DNA of 64,000 nt from Typhlomys cinereus. Taxonomy: Eukaryota > Chordata > Mammalia > Rodentia > Platacanthomyidae. Below, in pieces: positions 34,326 through 46,815 of this stretch (within the stretch, counting starts at the first letter, position 1; each line of letters opens with the position of its first letter). Below the pieces are notes generated by a model, which was not told the origin of the DNA, made no database searches, and saw only the letters and a list, made by a program, of their open reading frames with translations. The translations under genes and the position numbers were made by a program. Where the stretch lies: contig JALPQD010000005.1 in NCBI GenBank assembly GCA_023101885.1, forward strand, positions 1,375,520-1,439,519, written 5' to 3'.

Positions 34326-35804
34326 ACACAGGTCATTTCTAAGCCAGCTCTGAACTGTCATTCTAACCCTAGGCCCTGGAGACAAGTGTATGGAATGGGT
34401 GCTTCCAACATGTGGTCGAGGTGGAAGGAACACTTTGGATTTTGTCTTCTCACGTTGGAGCTGGAGCTGTGCTCTCTGTGGGAATCTGTGGAAGGTGATA
34501 GAAGCTTTCTCAGGTCTATTCATCTTGTTATACACAGAGCAAGTGTGGGCAGAGGTGGAAGACTTCCCATCTTGACATTGAGCTTGAGATGGCTTTGCCA
34601 AATAGATTGTGCAATTTCTAGCTACCCACAGTTGAGTATCACATGATAGAGTACTGGCCGAGATGCCTGAGCAGCCAGCTGCCCCTCACTTTTGTTCGGG
34701 AGCTCCTTATGCACCACGGAGACGGGCTGGTTTTCTCATCTCTGGTTGCCATGATACCTCCTGCCGAATGGCAGTGGGAAGAGGAAATGGTCTGGGTCCG
34801 CGCGCCGGGCCGTAAGCCTCATGTGTGTGCTTCCTATATTTGGGAAGAGGTAGCCCTGCACCATAAAACCACCCCGAAAGCCGCAGAGGCACCTCTCTGG
34901 AAATCATAATGGATTGCACTGAAAGCCTCACTTTGACGGATGTGAGGTTTGGGACTCTGTCCAGCTAAGCATCCGGACAGCGAGGAGCCCAGACAAGTGG
35001 GATGACCTAGAGCCAGGCCAAGCTGTTTACCAGCAGGTGTGTTTTCGAAAAGCTTCCTTAACTGGCCATGGCAGCGGAAAATACCCTGCTGTTAAATGCA
35101 TCTGCAATCCACTGCTTTCCCAGTTCACCTACAAAAACCTTGACCTTTAAAGAAATGATGGAGAAGCTAGTGCTTTTTTTTTTTCTTCTGTGGTGTTGAA
35201 GCTCAGTCTATTTTAGGTTCGGAGGCAATTGCAGCCTCCCTCGCTCCCGATTTCACATCACTTTTAAGTCTCATCCTGGCCACTAGGAACGCTTCAGCAC
35301 TTCAGCCATCGCCGGAGTCAAGATCTGTGATCTGTGATTTGTAGATGACATGTAGAGTTTCCTGGTTGATGGTCGTCAAAGCAGTTTGCAAACCTAAGTC
35401 AGTGGAAGGTGAGGGGAGGTGGACGGGAGAGCAGATTACAGTTGAAATACTATAACACCACCCTAAATTTCTTTTCTCATACAAGTGCATAACTGTTTTC
35501 TCATTATTTTGATTGAAGGGAAGGTAGCCCAGTGTTCTTGTTGGTGTGAATTACCATATTCATGCTTTGATGACCAAACAATTGGCTCATTCCTATTGTC
35601 TGTCACTCCTGAGAGTATAGGATGGAGATGTTATTAAAACAAGCCTCCCTCCCCATCAAATGTCCAAGCATACAGTGGACATCTTAGGTTGCTGTCTTTC
35701 CACCAATCAATTTCAGGGATGCACGGAGCATCAGTGGGCTTTGGGGGTTTCAGAGCAATGATGGCTGCATTTGGGGCCATCTTGTGTTTGAATGTCTATG
35801 AATT

Positions 35805-35812
35805 ATGCAAAT
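35805..35812 (+). promoter_or_regulatory. Octamer motif in segment C
   Basis: A perfect ATGCAAAT octamer (POU-domain binding motif) within an AT-rich, non-repeat stretch that also has TTAGCAAAT and TTATTGAAAT. An 8-mer is expected by chance, so functional meaning is weak. Confidence 0.15.
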
Positions 35813-37152
35813 TAGCAAATCTTTGTGAAAAGTTATTTCGGTGTCACTTATTGAAATGTTCACTGATTCCGAAAAGACCGTCTTAATGGAAGCTAGCCTT
35901 ATTTGACTTTTTAAGCAGACACGATAGGTATATGAATGTAATGTGATCTGAAAGACACGTTAATGAGATTGCCAGCAGCAGGATTACTGAGAAGCCGTGT
36001 TCAGACACCGAGGAGAGCCAAATGGGTGTAGCGCGAACCCATTCCTAATCTTCAAAAACAAATTTATTGAAGTGTCTCAATTGTGCCCCACACCCTAACA
36101 TCTGCATATGGTCCCAGATCCCTAATCCTATCGCCCTGTGAGGCTGTAGATTAAGAGAATGCATAATCAATGCCTCTGTCATCCTCTATAAACACAGACT
36201 GCTAAATCAAGTGTGACTTTGCACAAAAAGACCCTGTCTTAGGCACATTTTGCAGGAAAGATTGCTCAGATCTTGAAAGACTGAAACAAAACAAAAGCTA
36301 TGATTGCCTCGGATAATTTCTCTCTTTAATGAATTAAAAGTAATTTATCTATAAAAAGAAACTGCTGTATACACGCTTTGATGACAAAGCTGAAGCAAGA
36401 AAACCATGCTTGGCATAGAGCTTGGCGTAAAGCACTCCTTTAAATGACGAATCAGTAAGTTTTCACTCCGCGTTCCCACTTGGTCTGTGTCGCTGTTCTG
36501 TGCTGAAGTTGCGGTACGCCAGCAGATGCTGTGTCTGTATTCTTGGGTATTTGGCAGTGTTTGTCACTAGTGTTTGGATGCTGTATTAGATCTGAGAACG
36601 CTTGTGAAGGAGTCTGGAAACTCTGCAGATCCTCAAGTTTGTCAAACTTCTACAAGATGACAAACGAAGGAAATCCCTTCTCTGTTATGAAACTCACTTG
36701 TCATCCAGGCCAGCAGATTCGCATCTGTGCCTCAACAAAATTACAAATTGCTCATGTTACAGACTTCTGGGGTTATTTAAGAACATTCAAAAACAATGGC
36801 TGCTGGGTCCACAATTGCCAAGGGATCATTGGATTCATTAGATTACAGATGGCACAGCGTTCAATTGTTGTTTCCAGGACCATCAAGATCATTTCCATTT
36901 AAATCATTCCACACAAGCCATGTGAGGATTTTAATTCTTACTCACTCTATTATGTTTTCTCTTTTGAGTTCCACTTTCTTAGAATCAATTTAAGGTAAAA
37001 TGCAAGATGCTATCATAGCACCTCAGGGAAATTGGAGAAAAATCATTAATCGATGAGTCCCTTCACAATGCCCTGGTGACAGGTTGGCGTGTGCTTCTTT
37101 GTGACTTTCCAAAACAAGAAAAAAAGTGTAACTGTAAGAAATACCATCAGAG

Positions 37153-37463
37153 GGCTGGAGAGATGGCTCATGGGTTAAGACTCTGCCTTGCAAGCAGAAG
37201 GTCCTGAGTTCAGATTCCAGGTCCCACATAAAAAAACGCCCAGGCAGAAACAGCAGTGGCCTGAACTTCTGAGCCTGGTGGGCATAGCCTGGGGAATCCT
37301 AGAGGGAAGCAAGAAGGAGGTAGAGCAATCCAGGATGATTCCAAGTCACCCCCTTGTCCTCCACCGGGACACACAGTGCCCTCTGATACACACACACACC
37401 ACACACACATCCACACACACACACACACACACACAGAGTAAATAAAAATAAAAAAGTAAGAAA
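37153..37463 (+). mobile_element. B2-like SINE with CA tail and target-site duplication (B2 copy)
   Basis: Head GGGCTGGAGAGATGGCTCAT, B box GAGTTCAGATTCC, body as in the SINE at 7061, then an interrupted CA tail and AATAAAAATAAAAA. Target-site duplications of the form AGAAATACCATCAGAG (37136-37152) and AGAAATTCCATCAGAG (37464-37480) flank it. A fairly young insertion, judging by the good flank match. Confidence 0.85.
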
Positions 37464-38394
37464 AAGAAATTCCATCAGAGTTTTCAATTGTGACCTGCAA
37501 GTCAACATTGTGTTGATTCTGTCAGAGATGGGGATGAAACATCTGAAATTTTTTCCCCAGGCAGAGGATGAAAGCGGACAGCAGTCACTTTGGGGCGCCC
37601 ACCCGAGTGCGTCCTGTCATGCTGCCTCTTGTCGTCCTTGCTCTCCTGCCAGGGACGTATGGGTCCATCAAGAGCTGATGAAGCTGCAGTTACTTGCAAC
37701 AGGTGCTTTAAAATGCTCAAGCTGACGGCCTTGGCTCACGATGGATTGACTTCAATATTCAGTAACAGAAATACTTCAAAAAGTATGTCAAAACAAGAGT
37801 CTCTTTTTGGGCTGGGAGAGGTTACCGGTTCAACAGCTCTCTCTCCCAGGTGGGGCTGGGAAAACCAACCGATGAGGAGTGATGTGGCCCCGAGCCCTGA
37901 TCTAAATCCTTCCTACAAAATCACTTCCTGTGTCCTTCTCAGCATACGTGCAGGAAGGATCACATGAGCACACGCTTCTTGCTATAAGAAGTCAGAAAGT
38001 GCTAGGTCACCTGCCCCCTCATCTACCATAACTGAGACAATGAGACAAGGCGGACTTTCCCCCCCCACACACACTTCGTTTTGGTCAGACAGTGGATTGA
38101 GATGAACTGATATAGCAAGAATGGCAGTTGGAACGCTTTGCTATAATGACAAGGAATGCCTTGGGCCAGAACTACCGTAAGTGCTCTGAATGTGAATCTG
38201 ATCCTAGAAAGAGTCTCTTGGGCAGAATTACATCATCAACATAATAATTTACTTGCTATCCATAAGAATTTCCATGACAATTAATGAGAGACTGTCCAGT
38301 GCTCAGGAAATAGAGGCTTTTCTTCTTCGTGTATTCCTGCCTTTTTTTTTTTTTTAATCATTTGCTAGTAAAAGTCAGCGTGATACAGGTGTCG

Positions 38395-38735
38395 ATTTGA
38401 TGATTGAGGGTTGATCTGTGGGCACATCTATGAAGAAATAATGGTTGAGGCAAGCCCTGACCAGGCCTGCAGGAGAATATCCAGCCCCTCGTGGGTGGGA
38501 CCATTCCCTGTGCAGGTGACATGCTGGCGGGAATTGGTTCGGTATGTTGTCATTCTTCAGCACACTTTGGGCTGATCCCCTCTCGTAGCAATGCTGTGGA
38601 TACAATGTGGCCAGGCCCCTCGGCTCATGGCGTCGGTATAAGCTCTCCTGCCAAAATGGACTACAACTGTAACTAAATTATAAGCCAGAATGAACTCTTT
38701 TGTTCCCCTCAGCTGTTTCGTCATGAAGTTATTGG
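38395..38735 (+). mobile_element. Rodent interspersed element (B2 copy), family unnamed
   Basis: Landmarks are GTGGGCACATCTATGAAG, AGCCCCTCGTGGGTGGGACC, GGACTACAACTGTAAC and TTGTTCCCCTCAGCTGTTTC. The same order as 3922-4345, so probably the same broad family. The poly-G run of B1 is absent. Confidence 0.5.
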
Positions 38736-40119
38736 TACATGAAGGCAGATTGTAATAGTCAGAGATCGGAGGTCACTTTAAGATGACCAAGTTCGTGAAC
38801 CTAATTCCTTACTCCCACAATTCTCTTTGTTTTCCCTCCAAGATGATAAACTAAAACTCAGAGAAGCAAAGAGGCTGAATCAACTGTAAGGAAGATGAAC
38901 AGTAGGAGTCTCGGGTAGCCTACGTCTCAGGCTGCAGAAACGAGCACTATCCTTACAGAATATCTTTAACCTTTAGAAAAATTTTCCTAGCTGGTAAGCA
39001 TATGATCTTCCTCCCTCCATGCCAATCATCATTGACCTCATGTCCCAATCACAGGCACTTCCCCTGGTGGTATCATAACCATAAGTTAAGAAAATGTACT
39101 TTGCAAAAAGAAAATTCTATCAACTCTACAAAATGAGCTTGTATAGGCAAGGAGAACTAAAGACACTACTACTTTGACGTAACTTTGGTTATCTGTCTCA
39201 GTTCCTTTGAACATCAAGCTTGTAGGCGTGGACTCATTGGCATGACTACTTTTATCTAATTTTAAGATCTACCTCTGCAGAAAATGAGAAACATTCCCAA
39301 TTTCAAATTTCATTTTCTTCTAGAAATAATGAAGAGTCCACTGGCCAGCCCTCCTATCTCTTTTCTCAGCTGTCTCACATCCTGGGAGTTTACAACTTCC
39401 TGTGATAGTTAATCTTCATTGACAGGATTTAAAATTACTTACGAGGCATATCTTTTATTTACAGTGCGAAACATACTTTATTTTTTCTTTATTCTTTGAA
39501 ATTTTCATATACCAACAGATGAGTTTATGTCCTTGCCTCCCTAGTCCCCTCTCAACCCTGGCCTTTCACACCCTCTGTCAGTTCACCAATCCAGCAATCT
39601 CTCTCCTGATCTCATATCCCTCTATGTGGGTGAACCACAGGGCTCTTTTCAGGATGCCTGTGGAGAAACCTACAAGTGGGCGTGTTCCCTTCATTTCTCT
39701 CTGGGTGTAGCTGTTAGGAGATTCATCTTTATATGCACTTCTGAGGATGTTGCCAGGGATGTTAATCTAGGAGGAAAGAGTCACCCTAAACTTTGGTGGC
39801 CCCACCACATGGTCCGGCTGAACGAAAGGGGAGAAAGGAGAAAGGCCAGTTGAACGCCAGCATTCATCTGTCTGTTCCTGCCACCCCTGCTACGCTGTCC
39901 CCAAAACTGCAAGTCCAAATGAACCCTTGCTTTCTTAGGCTGTTTCTTACCAGGTATCTGGGTACAGCAGTGAGAAATGGAACTAATACACCCTGCATTC
40001 CCAAACACTCATTCCTTTCTAGCCAGTTTCCAAAGATGAAATTTTGATTGAAGAGCATTCTTTCTCATTTTTTTTTTCTGCTACTACTTTTTGGTGTTTC
40101 TTTTGTGCCAGGCGCTGCC

Positions 40120-40310
40120 AATAGTTATATATTTTTAGCTGGTTTATTTCTTAGAGCATTTCCATGTGACAGATATTGTTTGCCCATGTCACAGGTTAGA
40201 CGTGGAGACCCATTGTCACACAGTGACCTGAGATGATGGCAGGTTTTTAGCATCTGGAGTCAACCCTCAAACCTGTGTCCTTAATCTTACGCTACCTGTA
40301 TGAAACCTTA
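40120..40310 (-). mobile_element. MIR-like remnant (B2 copy)
   Basis: Shows GTCACAGGTTAGACGTGGAG, CCCATTGTCACACAGTGACC and TCAACCCTCAAACCTGTGTCC in the order of a MIR internal region. Diverged but recognisable. Confidence 0.55.
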
Positions 40311-40404
40311 ACATGTTTCAGTCATATTTTTTTAACTGAACCATGTTCTCATGGAACCTTTTTGTTTCTGAATTTTGTTTCTATACAGCAAGTAGTGATC
40401 ACTA

Positions 40405-40525
40405 TAAGAGTCATGTATTGAGTTGATTATCATAGGCACTGTTCTAGACCTTTCCATGGGTAAATTTGTATGGTCTTCAGAACTATCCTGGGAGGTAGGT
40501 GACTTTTTGTTCTTGTGAGAAGGAC
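40405..40525 (-). mobile_element. MIR-like remnant (B2 copy)
   Basis: Contains GTATTGAGTTGATTATCATAGGC-like start, GCACTGTTCTAGACCTTTCC and CTATCCTGGGAGGTAGGTGAC, the reversed MIR order. The degraded B1 counterpart is at about 15745-15860. Confidence 0.6.
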
Positions 40526-40666
40526 CACCAAGCATAGCAGATCCAAGGTCATGGCGTGCCAGGCCGAATGGTGTCCGGAACATTCAGGAAAGTTCTTTTG
40601 GGTTCTAGTGTCTTTTCTGTTAGTTCACCAATGTCTGATAGTTCTGAGTTAGAAAACACAGTACAG

Positions 40667-40845
40667 GGCTGGGGATGCTCAGGGGTTAAAGCCTTTGACC
40701 TGAAAGCAAAAAGACCTGATCCAGATTCCATATGGGGCTTCCCCAGGCATATACACACTCACGGACCCTCTTACACACACACACACACACGCACACATGC
40801 ACACGTACGCACATGCACATGCACGCATGCATGCAAAAAAAGAAT
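40667..40845 (+). mobile_element. tRNA-headed SINE fragment with CA tail (B2 copy)
   Basis: A head-like GGGCTGGGGATGCTCAGGGG, then AAGCCTTTGACCTGAAAGC, a GATCCAGATTCC B-box-like element, a short body and a CA/CG-alternating tail. The body is shorter than in the other B2-like SINEs here, so it is truncated or another subfamily. Confidence 0.6.
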
Positions 40846-42669
40846 CTATTTAAAAGCTTGGCCCAGAGAAAGCTTTACATAAGCCCAGAGGAGTAAGGAT
40901 TGATTTAACATCTCTTTAACAGGGCTAGGAATGCAGTCCCCAGAGCAGGTTCTGAAAGGGCAAGGACTAACAGGGACTGGACACCTCCCAAAGCTAGTGC
41001 CACTACGGGAGATGAGAAAGAAAGGCAGTAATTAAGGAGCCATGATTTCCTTCTTACAAACTCTCGAGCAGGCCGGGTTCATTTCTATCAGACTCGTGGC
41101 CAGTGGGTCCTGCTTTCCCCGGAGTTCTGGAAATCAGGAGTTCTGGAGGAAGCAGCCTTCTGAAAGTCTATTTTCCTGCTGTTTCCCGGCTTTCAGAACT
41201 GGCTGAAGTTTACTTTTTGGTACTCAAGAGACCTAGCTTCTTCTTGCCTTCTTCCAATGTGGTCTATTTAATCTCCTGTCGTGTGGGAAATTATGTTCAA
41301 AATCTCCGTGATCCTCTGTCCATAGTAAGTTATGCATGTAGTGACAAGTACATGCCACAAGGTCTCGAGATTATATCTGCAATGTGTTGCTGCCGGCTGT
41401 TGATCAAGATAGGCTGGAAGAAAAACATTATTTTCAGGTGTGAAAAACCGTCACCTTTATCAAATAATTTTTCTTGCATTTTTCCCAAGACGTTGTAGCC
41501 TATTTAAACTTGGAAGGTTAAGTTTGCAGCATTCATTATGACTGAAAATTTCGTTCACACAATCACGATGCTCTCTTTATTAGGTGTTACCGTTAAACAA
41601 TATTAAAATAAACACAATGTGGCTGGCCTTTTATAGGGCTGCATGGCATGTTTACTTCTTTGCCTGGTTCTTAATTGCATTTATTCATCTTTCTGAATAT
41701 TGATATCTCTGCCACCCACAATCTTGGCTGTTTCAGCATATGCAGTTTACATTTGATTTTTGTCCAGGGACAGCATTTGATGCATGTGTGTGGGGTGCAT
41801 TTTATTTGAGTGGTTTGCACTATGTTGTGTTTGGATGGGGTGCTCATTAGGGTCCCAGTCTACCTTTGTAAATGGAGGTTGGGCAGCTCTGAAAAGTGCA
41901 CTTAAGACCCCAGGATGGTAGAAGCGGACCACAGGAATACCACACCCTGCTCCGGGCATTTCTAAATCATGCCAGTAGCATGATAATAATTGAAAACCCC
42001 ATCTAAAACAAAGAAGTCACCTGGCTGATTATGAAGACCCATCCACACCTGGACATTAGCCAGGATAACCCCACTGACATGTTCAATGACACAGCACATT
42101 GAGTCACTGAGAACTGATTTCAGGAGAAAAGTCAGACACTTGATAGACGCATATTTGGTACCTTTATTTTCAGGGGACAGTTGTAAAAATCATGCTGAGG
42201 AAACATTTCGAATATAGGAAAAATGTACATAATCTATGATTTCTTCCAGCACCCAGTGTTATGCATTTATCACTTTGCTCTTGGGTAGGTCTGTTTCCTT
42301 CCCTAGTTGCAGTCAGAATATGTTTTAGTCTCTGTGTGTTTATCTATACTTCATATGGATATCTGTATTGAAATTGGCTTACCGAGTTCCACCCTGTTTC
42401 ACAGGACAGAGCATGCGATGTGTATTACTTTTACTTTCTTCTTCTTAAAGTTTTTATGATTATCTTATATTTCCATCCATACAATAAAGGTTACATAGCT
42501 TTGGTACATAGTCTAGCATGTATCCTTAAAAAATAGGAAAAAAGTAGTAAGACAGCATCAAATGTATTTATTGGAAAGATACTTAGCAAGTATTGTCAAA
42601 ATGCAAAATGTTGCAAAGAATTACTACTCTAACTTTACAGTTGCATATAAAAGAAATACATATGAGTGC

Positions 42670-42712
<43 letters not shown>
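42670..42712. repeat. (GATA)n microsatellite (B2)
   Basis: Roughly ten uninterrupted tetranucleotide units. Together with the B1 copy it is a clear measure of how much B1 is corrupted. Confidence 0.95.
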
Positions 42713-42803
42713 TTCCAGATAGAGTTACTTGTGAGTATCACTTTTATTTTTTGGCCAAGAATTCCATAACTGAGATTACTGCTTCCAAAAAGTATAGAAA
42801 CTA

Positions 42804-43032
42804 GGGCTGGAAAGATGGCTCAGGGGTTAATACTTTGCCTCGCAAGCAGAAGGTCCTGAGTTCAGATCTCAGGTCCTATGTAAAAACACCAGGTGGAAAT
42901 GGCAACGGCCCACACTTCCAGTTCTGGTGGGCATAGCCTAGAAAATCCCAGAGTGAGCAAGAGGGAGGTAGAGGCAATCTAGGAATTCCTGAAATCACCA
43001 TTGATCCTCCACAGGGACACATGTGCCCTCTG

Positions 43033-43073
<41 letters not shown>

Positions 43074-43099
43074 GAATCAATAAATAAAGTTTATTTTTT
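42804..43099 (+). mobile_element. B2-like SINE with CA tail and target-site duplication (B2 copy)
   Basis: Head GGGCTGGAAAGATGGCTCAG, B box GAGTTCAGATCTC, a body like 7061-7362, a pure CA run and an AATAAA-bearing tail. The duplicated target AAGTATAGAAACTAG lies at about 42788-42804 and recurs as AAGTATGGAGACTAG at 43100-43115. Full-length element. Confidence 0.87.
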
Positions 43100-46089
43100 A
43101 AAGTATGGAGACTAGCAGTCTTCGAGAATCTGCCATATTACTTTGCAAAGAGATAGAAATTACCGTCTCCACTCGTCAGTGTAAGATGTTTCACTTCAAC
43201 ATTTCACAGGGTACTATCCTTGTTATTGTATTTTCCATTGTCACGTGAGCCTTTGAAGATTTAAATTAAACTAGGGGTATCTTTCCAGACCTGCTGCCGA
43301 ATCCACACATTGACGTCTTGTTCTTGGAGAGAAGCTAGCAGGCAAGGAAAGCCTCAGAGCAATCTCCGCCCCCAGGAGTGCTCTCCGCTGGGTAAGAGGT
43401 ACTTTTTGGAGTGGCATGTGACTTCTTTTTTCCAGCAAGGAACAAATCATCCACGTGTTCTTCGGGCTCCAGGCCAGGAAAGCATGCACAGCCTTGTCTA
43501 TGTCAGGGAAGAACATGGGTAGCAGGAGGCCTTAGAGTGAACGAAAATTGAATTATCTTTACTTCGAGGACTTGTCTATTGAGAAACTGCAGCTCTGGCA
43601 GCCATTTACTACCAACAAGAGGCAGTTCCAAGAGAAGAATATAAAATATGCTCTGCACAACCCCACGGAACTCAGAGTGTCTCTCAATGGCCAATTTATT
43701 ATTTTTACCCTGTCCAGTGACATGGAAGGGTGCATCAGGGAGCTGCTAGCCTCTGCGATGAATAACTTAAGTCAGGCCACAACATGTGGAATAATTCGGC
43801 TGACCGGGATTTATAACACTAGCCAGGTTTTTTTTTCTTTCTTTAAGGCCCACGAAACATGGGGTTGTAAGATACCGCCAGAGTCCCGTGATGAAGTTAC
43901 ATGTCTATTTCTCTTCCTTATTTTTATTTTTTGGGTATTTTATATTATTTTATGATCTAGTCCGAATGTCTTTCTAAGCAGGGTCCAACCTCCTAGGAGA
44001 CTTCTGGCTTCTGACTTCGGAAAATTAGAGCTACGGACAGATCAGATGTCTAAGTACTCTATTTTCACCTTCCCTTCATATACCTTCTCACCAATGGTTC
44101 TACCTGCTCGATGCCTTGTGGAGTATGCTGGGCTCTAACTTATTTTTCTCATTACCTATGTACATTCACTCCAATAAGAAGGGCAGCAATGCAGCTGCAT
44201 GCTTTCAATTCAGATGCCAGTTTGAGGACAAGACCGGATGGATTTCCAAAGGGATGAGAAGGGATGCTTTGTCTGCTGCCCCAGGAGAACACCTCTGAGG
44301 AGTCACCTGTAGCTGGGTTCTGCTCCTTGCAAGTGAGGTTCTGGCACAATCCAGTTAATGTCACGCAGTGTGTGGACCTCTCTTCTCTAGGTCACTCAGG
44401 GGGTGGGGGTCATGACAGTCACTTATCCTAAACAAAATTTGGTCCCTCTGGAAGGGACCTCAGAAGATTGCCTGGAATCTCACCTTCCTGGAAGCCTCAT
44501 ATTTCAGATGGCCAATAATTTATGCTGCCTCTTTCTTTGTGTGGTCTTCCTAGAACTGTGTTCACACCCATCCTCCCCCATTGGAAGGGTTGGGGTGGCC
44601 CTTCCAATTCCTGTTTGAACTGGGGGAATTTAATGAGATCCCTCAAGCTGTTGAGAAAGGAGGAAGAGCACCCGCAGGAGGAGGATTCGGATGGTGTCCT
44701 CTGTCGACAGTCCCTCCCATCCTTGACTTCTTAGTACCCCTGAATCAAGTCTTTGCATCTTGTGAGGTTGCTGCCTGACTAGAGGTTAAATATTTTAATA
44801 TTCACTGATTGGAGGAAAGTACTGTGAACAAATTGAATGCAAGGTCCTGGAACGCTGAGGGCATTAGTGACAACACAAAATGTAAATGCATTCTTAATTA
44901 TCTCAAGTCACTGCACGCCCAAGTAGCTCTTCTACAAGAAAAACACAGCTTACTGATAATGAGCATGGAAATTACTAAGAAATTGGTGGGGTAAATCTCT
45001 TAAACCTCTTTTCTTCCTCCCCCCTTCTCCAAATTCTAATATGATTTTAGTAATTTGAGCATCCGTCCCTTTCTGGATTTTTATAGATAATATTAAAGTT
45101 TACTGTGGAACTTGGGAGGGGCACAGTGCTGGAAGAACAGTAGTTTCTTCCTTTGACATCAGCACTAAAGAGATTCGTATCAACGACTTTGTGGCTTATT
45201 GTATTGGATTCATGAAACATTATGACGTTAGAGTCAGTATTCTCAAAGTAATTTTATTTCTGAATTTACATTTTATCTATTATCTCATTTTATGGCTATG
45301 ATATGCCCATGAGGTGGGTGTTTTATTTGTCGTTTTTCTTCCCACTAGCAAAATCAAAAGCCAGCAGGACCAGTGTCTTCTGGTTGGTCATTTGGCCAGC
45401 GAATGGCAACTGAGGACTGGACTTCAGGTCCCTGAACACCCCCAGCCCCGTGCTAAGCCCATTAATGGAATTGATTTGAAAACTGCCTTCTCGGGCCATC
45501 GGAAAGTGGTTCGCCAGAGGTGTTTCTTCACCACTCTCATTCTTTAATGTCACCTGACACCAAAGACCTCATTATGGGAAACACTGAACGTGGATTTGAC
45601 TAGCCTGCTGACAACAACCTGCCAGGCATCAGAAAATTACCCAGGCTGATCCCTCTGGTGGGAGGCACTCACTCTGGTAGTGGCAGGAGCAGCCCCCTAT
45701 GCACGGGGCTGGTCAAGGATCTCCTAGACGTTCTGTGATTGCAATGATGCTAAAGCACCCGTGTTGAGGACGGAGATGGAGACAAAGCTCTGTCAGACAG
45801 GTGTGCCCTCTTCAGCACCATGGACAGAGAAAGCTCTTGCTCCGTGGTCCAGGCCGGATGCCGACCCAGAGTGACTGCGATTTCAGCAGGGCCAGATAGC
45901 GCCTGCTGGCTTCTTGACCTTCCCGGCAGGGTTTTCTGTTGGGCTTCCTGATTCAGACTGTTTACTCTGAAAGAGAATCTTGAAAGAGCAAGGTAACTTG
46001 CAAGCCGTGACCTCCAGATTTGGCCAGTTTTCAAAACAGAACTGAGATCTTCGTTTTTTGGCTTTTTATGTGTAGCATGTCTAGAGGGT

Positions 46090-46325
46090 ACATGATGTGT
46101 GCATATGTGAGCATGTGTGTAGAGGTGTGAGGTTGATATCAGAAACCATCCTCAATGGCTCTTCTACTTTATTCTTTTGAAATTAGCTCACTAATCAGCC
46201 TCGGAGCTTCCCAAAAGGCTAGTCTCATTAGCTCAGCCTCTCTGGGGATTCCTAGTCCCTGCCTTCTGTGGCTAGAATTACAGGCATTTACATGAGATCT
46301 GGGATCTGAATTCATACATGCACAA
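46090..46325 (-). mobile_element. tRNA-headed SINE, B3/B4-like (B2 copy)
   Basis: On the plus strand: a TG-rich start (GTGTGCATATGTGAGCATG), GGAGCTTCCCAAAAGGCTAG, AGAATTACAGGCATTTACATG and GATCTGAATTCAT. This is the reverse of the composite SINE type at 1189-1512. Confidence 0.5.
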
Positions 46326-46452
46326 CCGTGTGTGTGTGATCAACTTGTGTAAGCAGCTTGTTGGGATTATATGTGCTTTCTGTGCAGAAACTATATGCAA
46401 TATTGAGCATATTCTTGGGACACTTGTGATATCATCTGTCATATCAAGAAGG

Positions 46453-46815
46453 GCGCTTGAGGGACTGAGGAGCTGGCTTAGCAAGTGAGAGCACTTGTTC
46501 AAGCAGGAGGGCCCAAGTTTCAATATCTAAATCCCCGTGAAAATCTGGTCATGGCCTGATACATGTGCCTGTAACCCTAGTATTGTGTGGGGCAGTGGTG
46601 AGACAGGAGGATCATGGGGCTTGCTGGCTGTCAGCCTAACTCTAGGTTCTGTGAGAGACCCTGTCTCAAGTGAATAATGTGGAGAATGATGAGCAAAACA
46701 GCCGACATCTTCCTCTTTCCCTGCATGCATGGCTGTTCTTACCCATGTGTGCACATGTGTGCGTGTGTATAGAATGCACCTACACACCCAGTTACAATAT
46801 AAATAAATATATAGT
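46453..46815 (+). mobile_element. tRNA-headed SINE with B1-like middle (B2 copy)
   Basis: Head GAGGAGCTGGCTTAGCAAG, then ATGTGCCTGTAACCCTAG, GGAGGATCATGGGGCTTGC, GAGACCCTGTCTCAAGTG, and a TG/CA-rich end with AATATAAATAAATATA. A composite of a tRNA-like head and a B1-like core. Confidence 0.65.

Larger units (their letters stand above)
34266..36752. other. Unique segment C, no gene recognised
   Basis: Single-copy within the window. It begins with a truncated SINE head and ends where B2 starts. It looks like clean sequence, although there is no second copy to compare. Frames such as 34643-34909 are open but show no motif or family I recognise. The interval 35700-36400 is AT-rich with short homeodomain/octamer-like motifs and could include conserved non-coding DNA; that is inference only. 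Confidence 0.7.

Noticed and set aside
34643..34909. Open frame of 88 codons in segment C as a gene
   Set aside because: No recognisable domain, splice context or codon signal; the length is within chance for 2.5 kb of unique DNA.
43548..43955. 135-codon open frame in B2 as an exon
   Set aside because: The B1 copy supports only a short piece, no family is recognisable, and both copies have uncertain frame because of indels.
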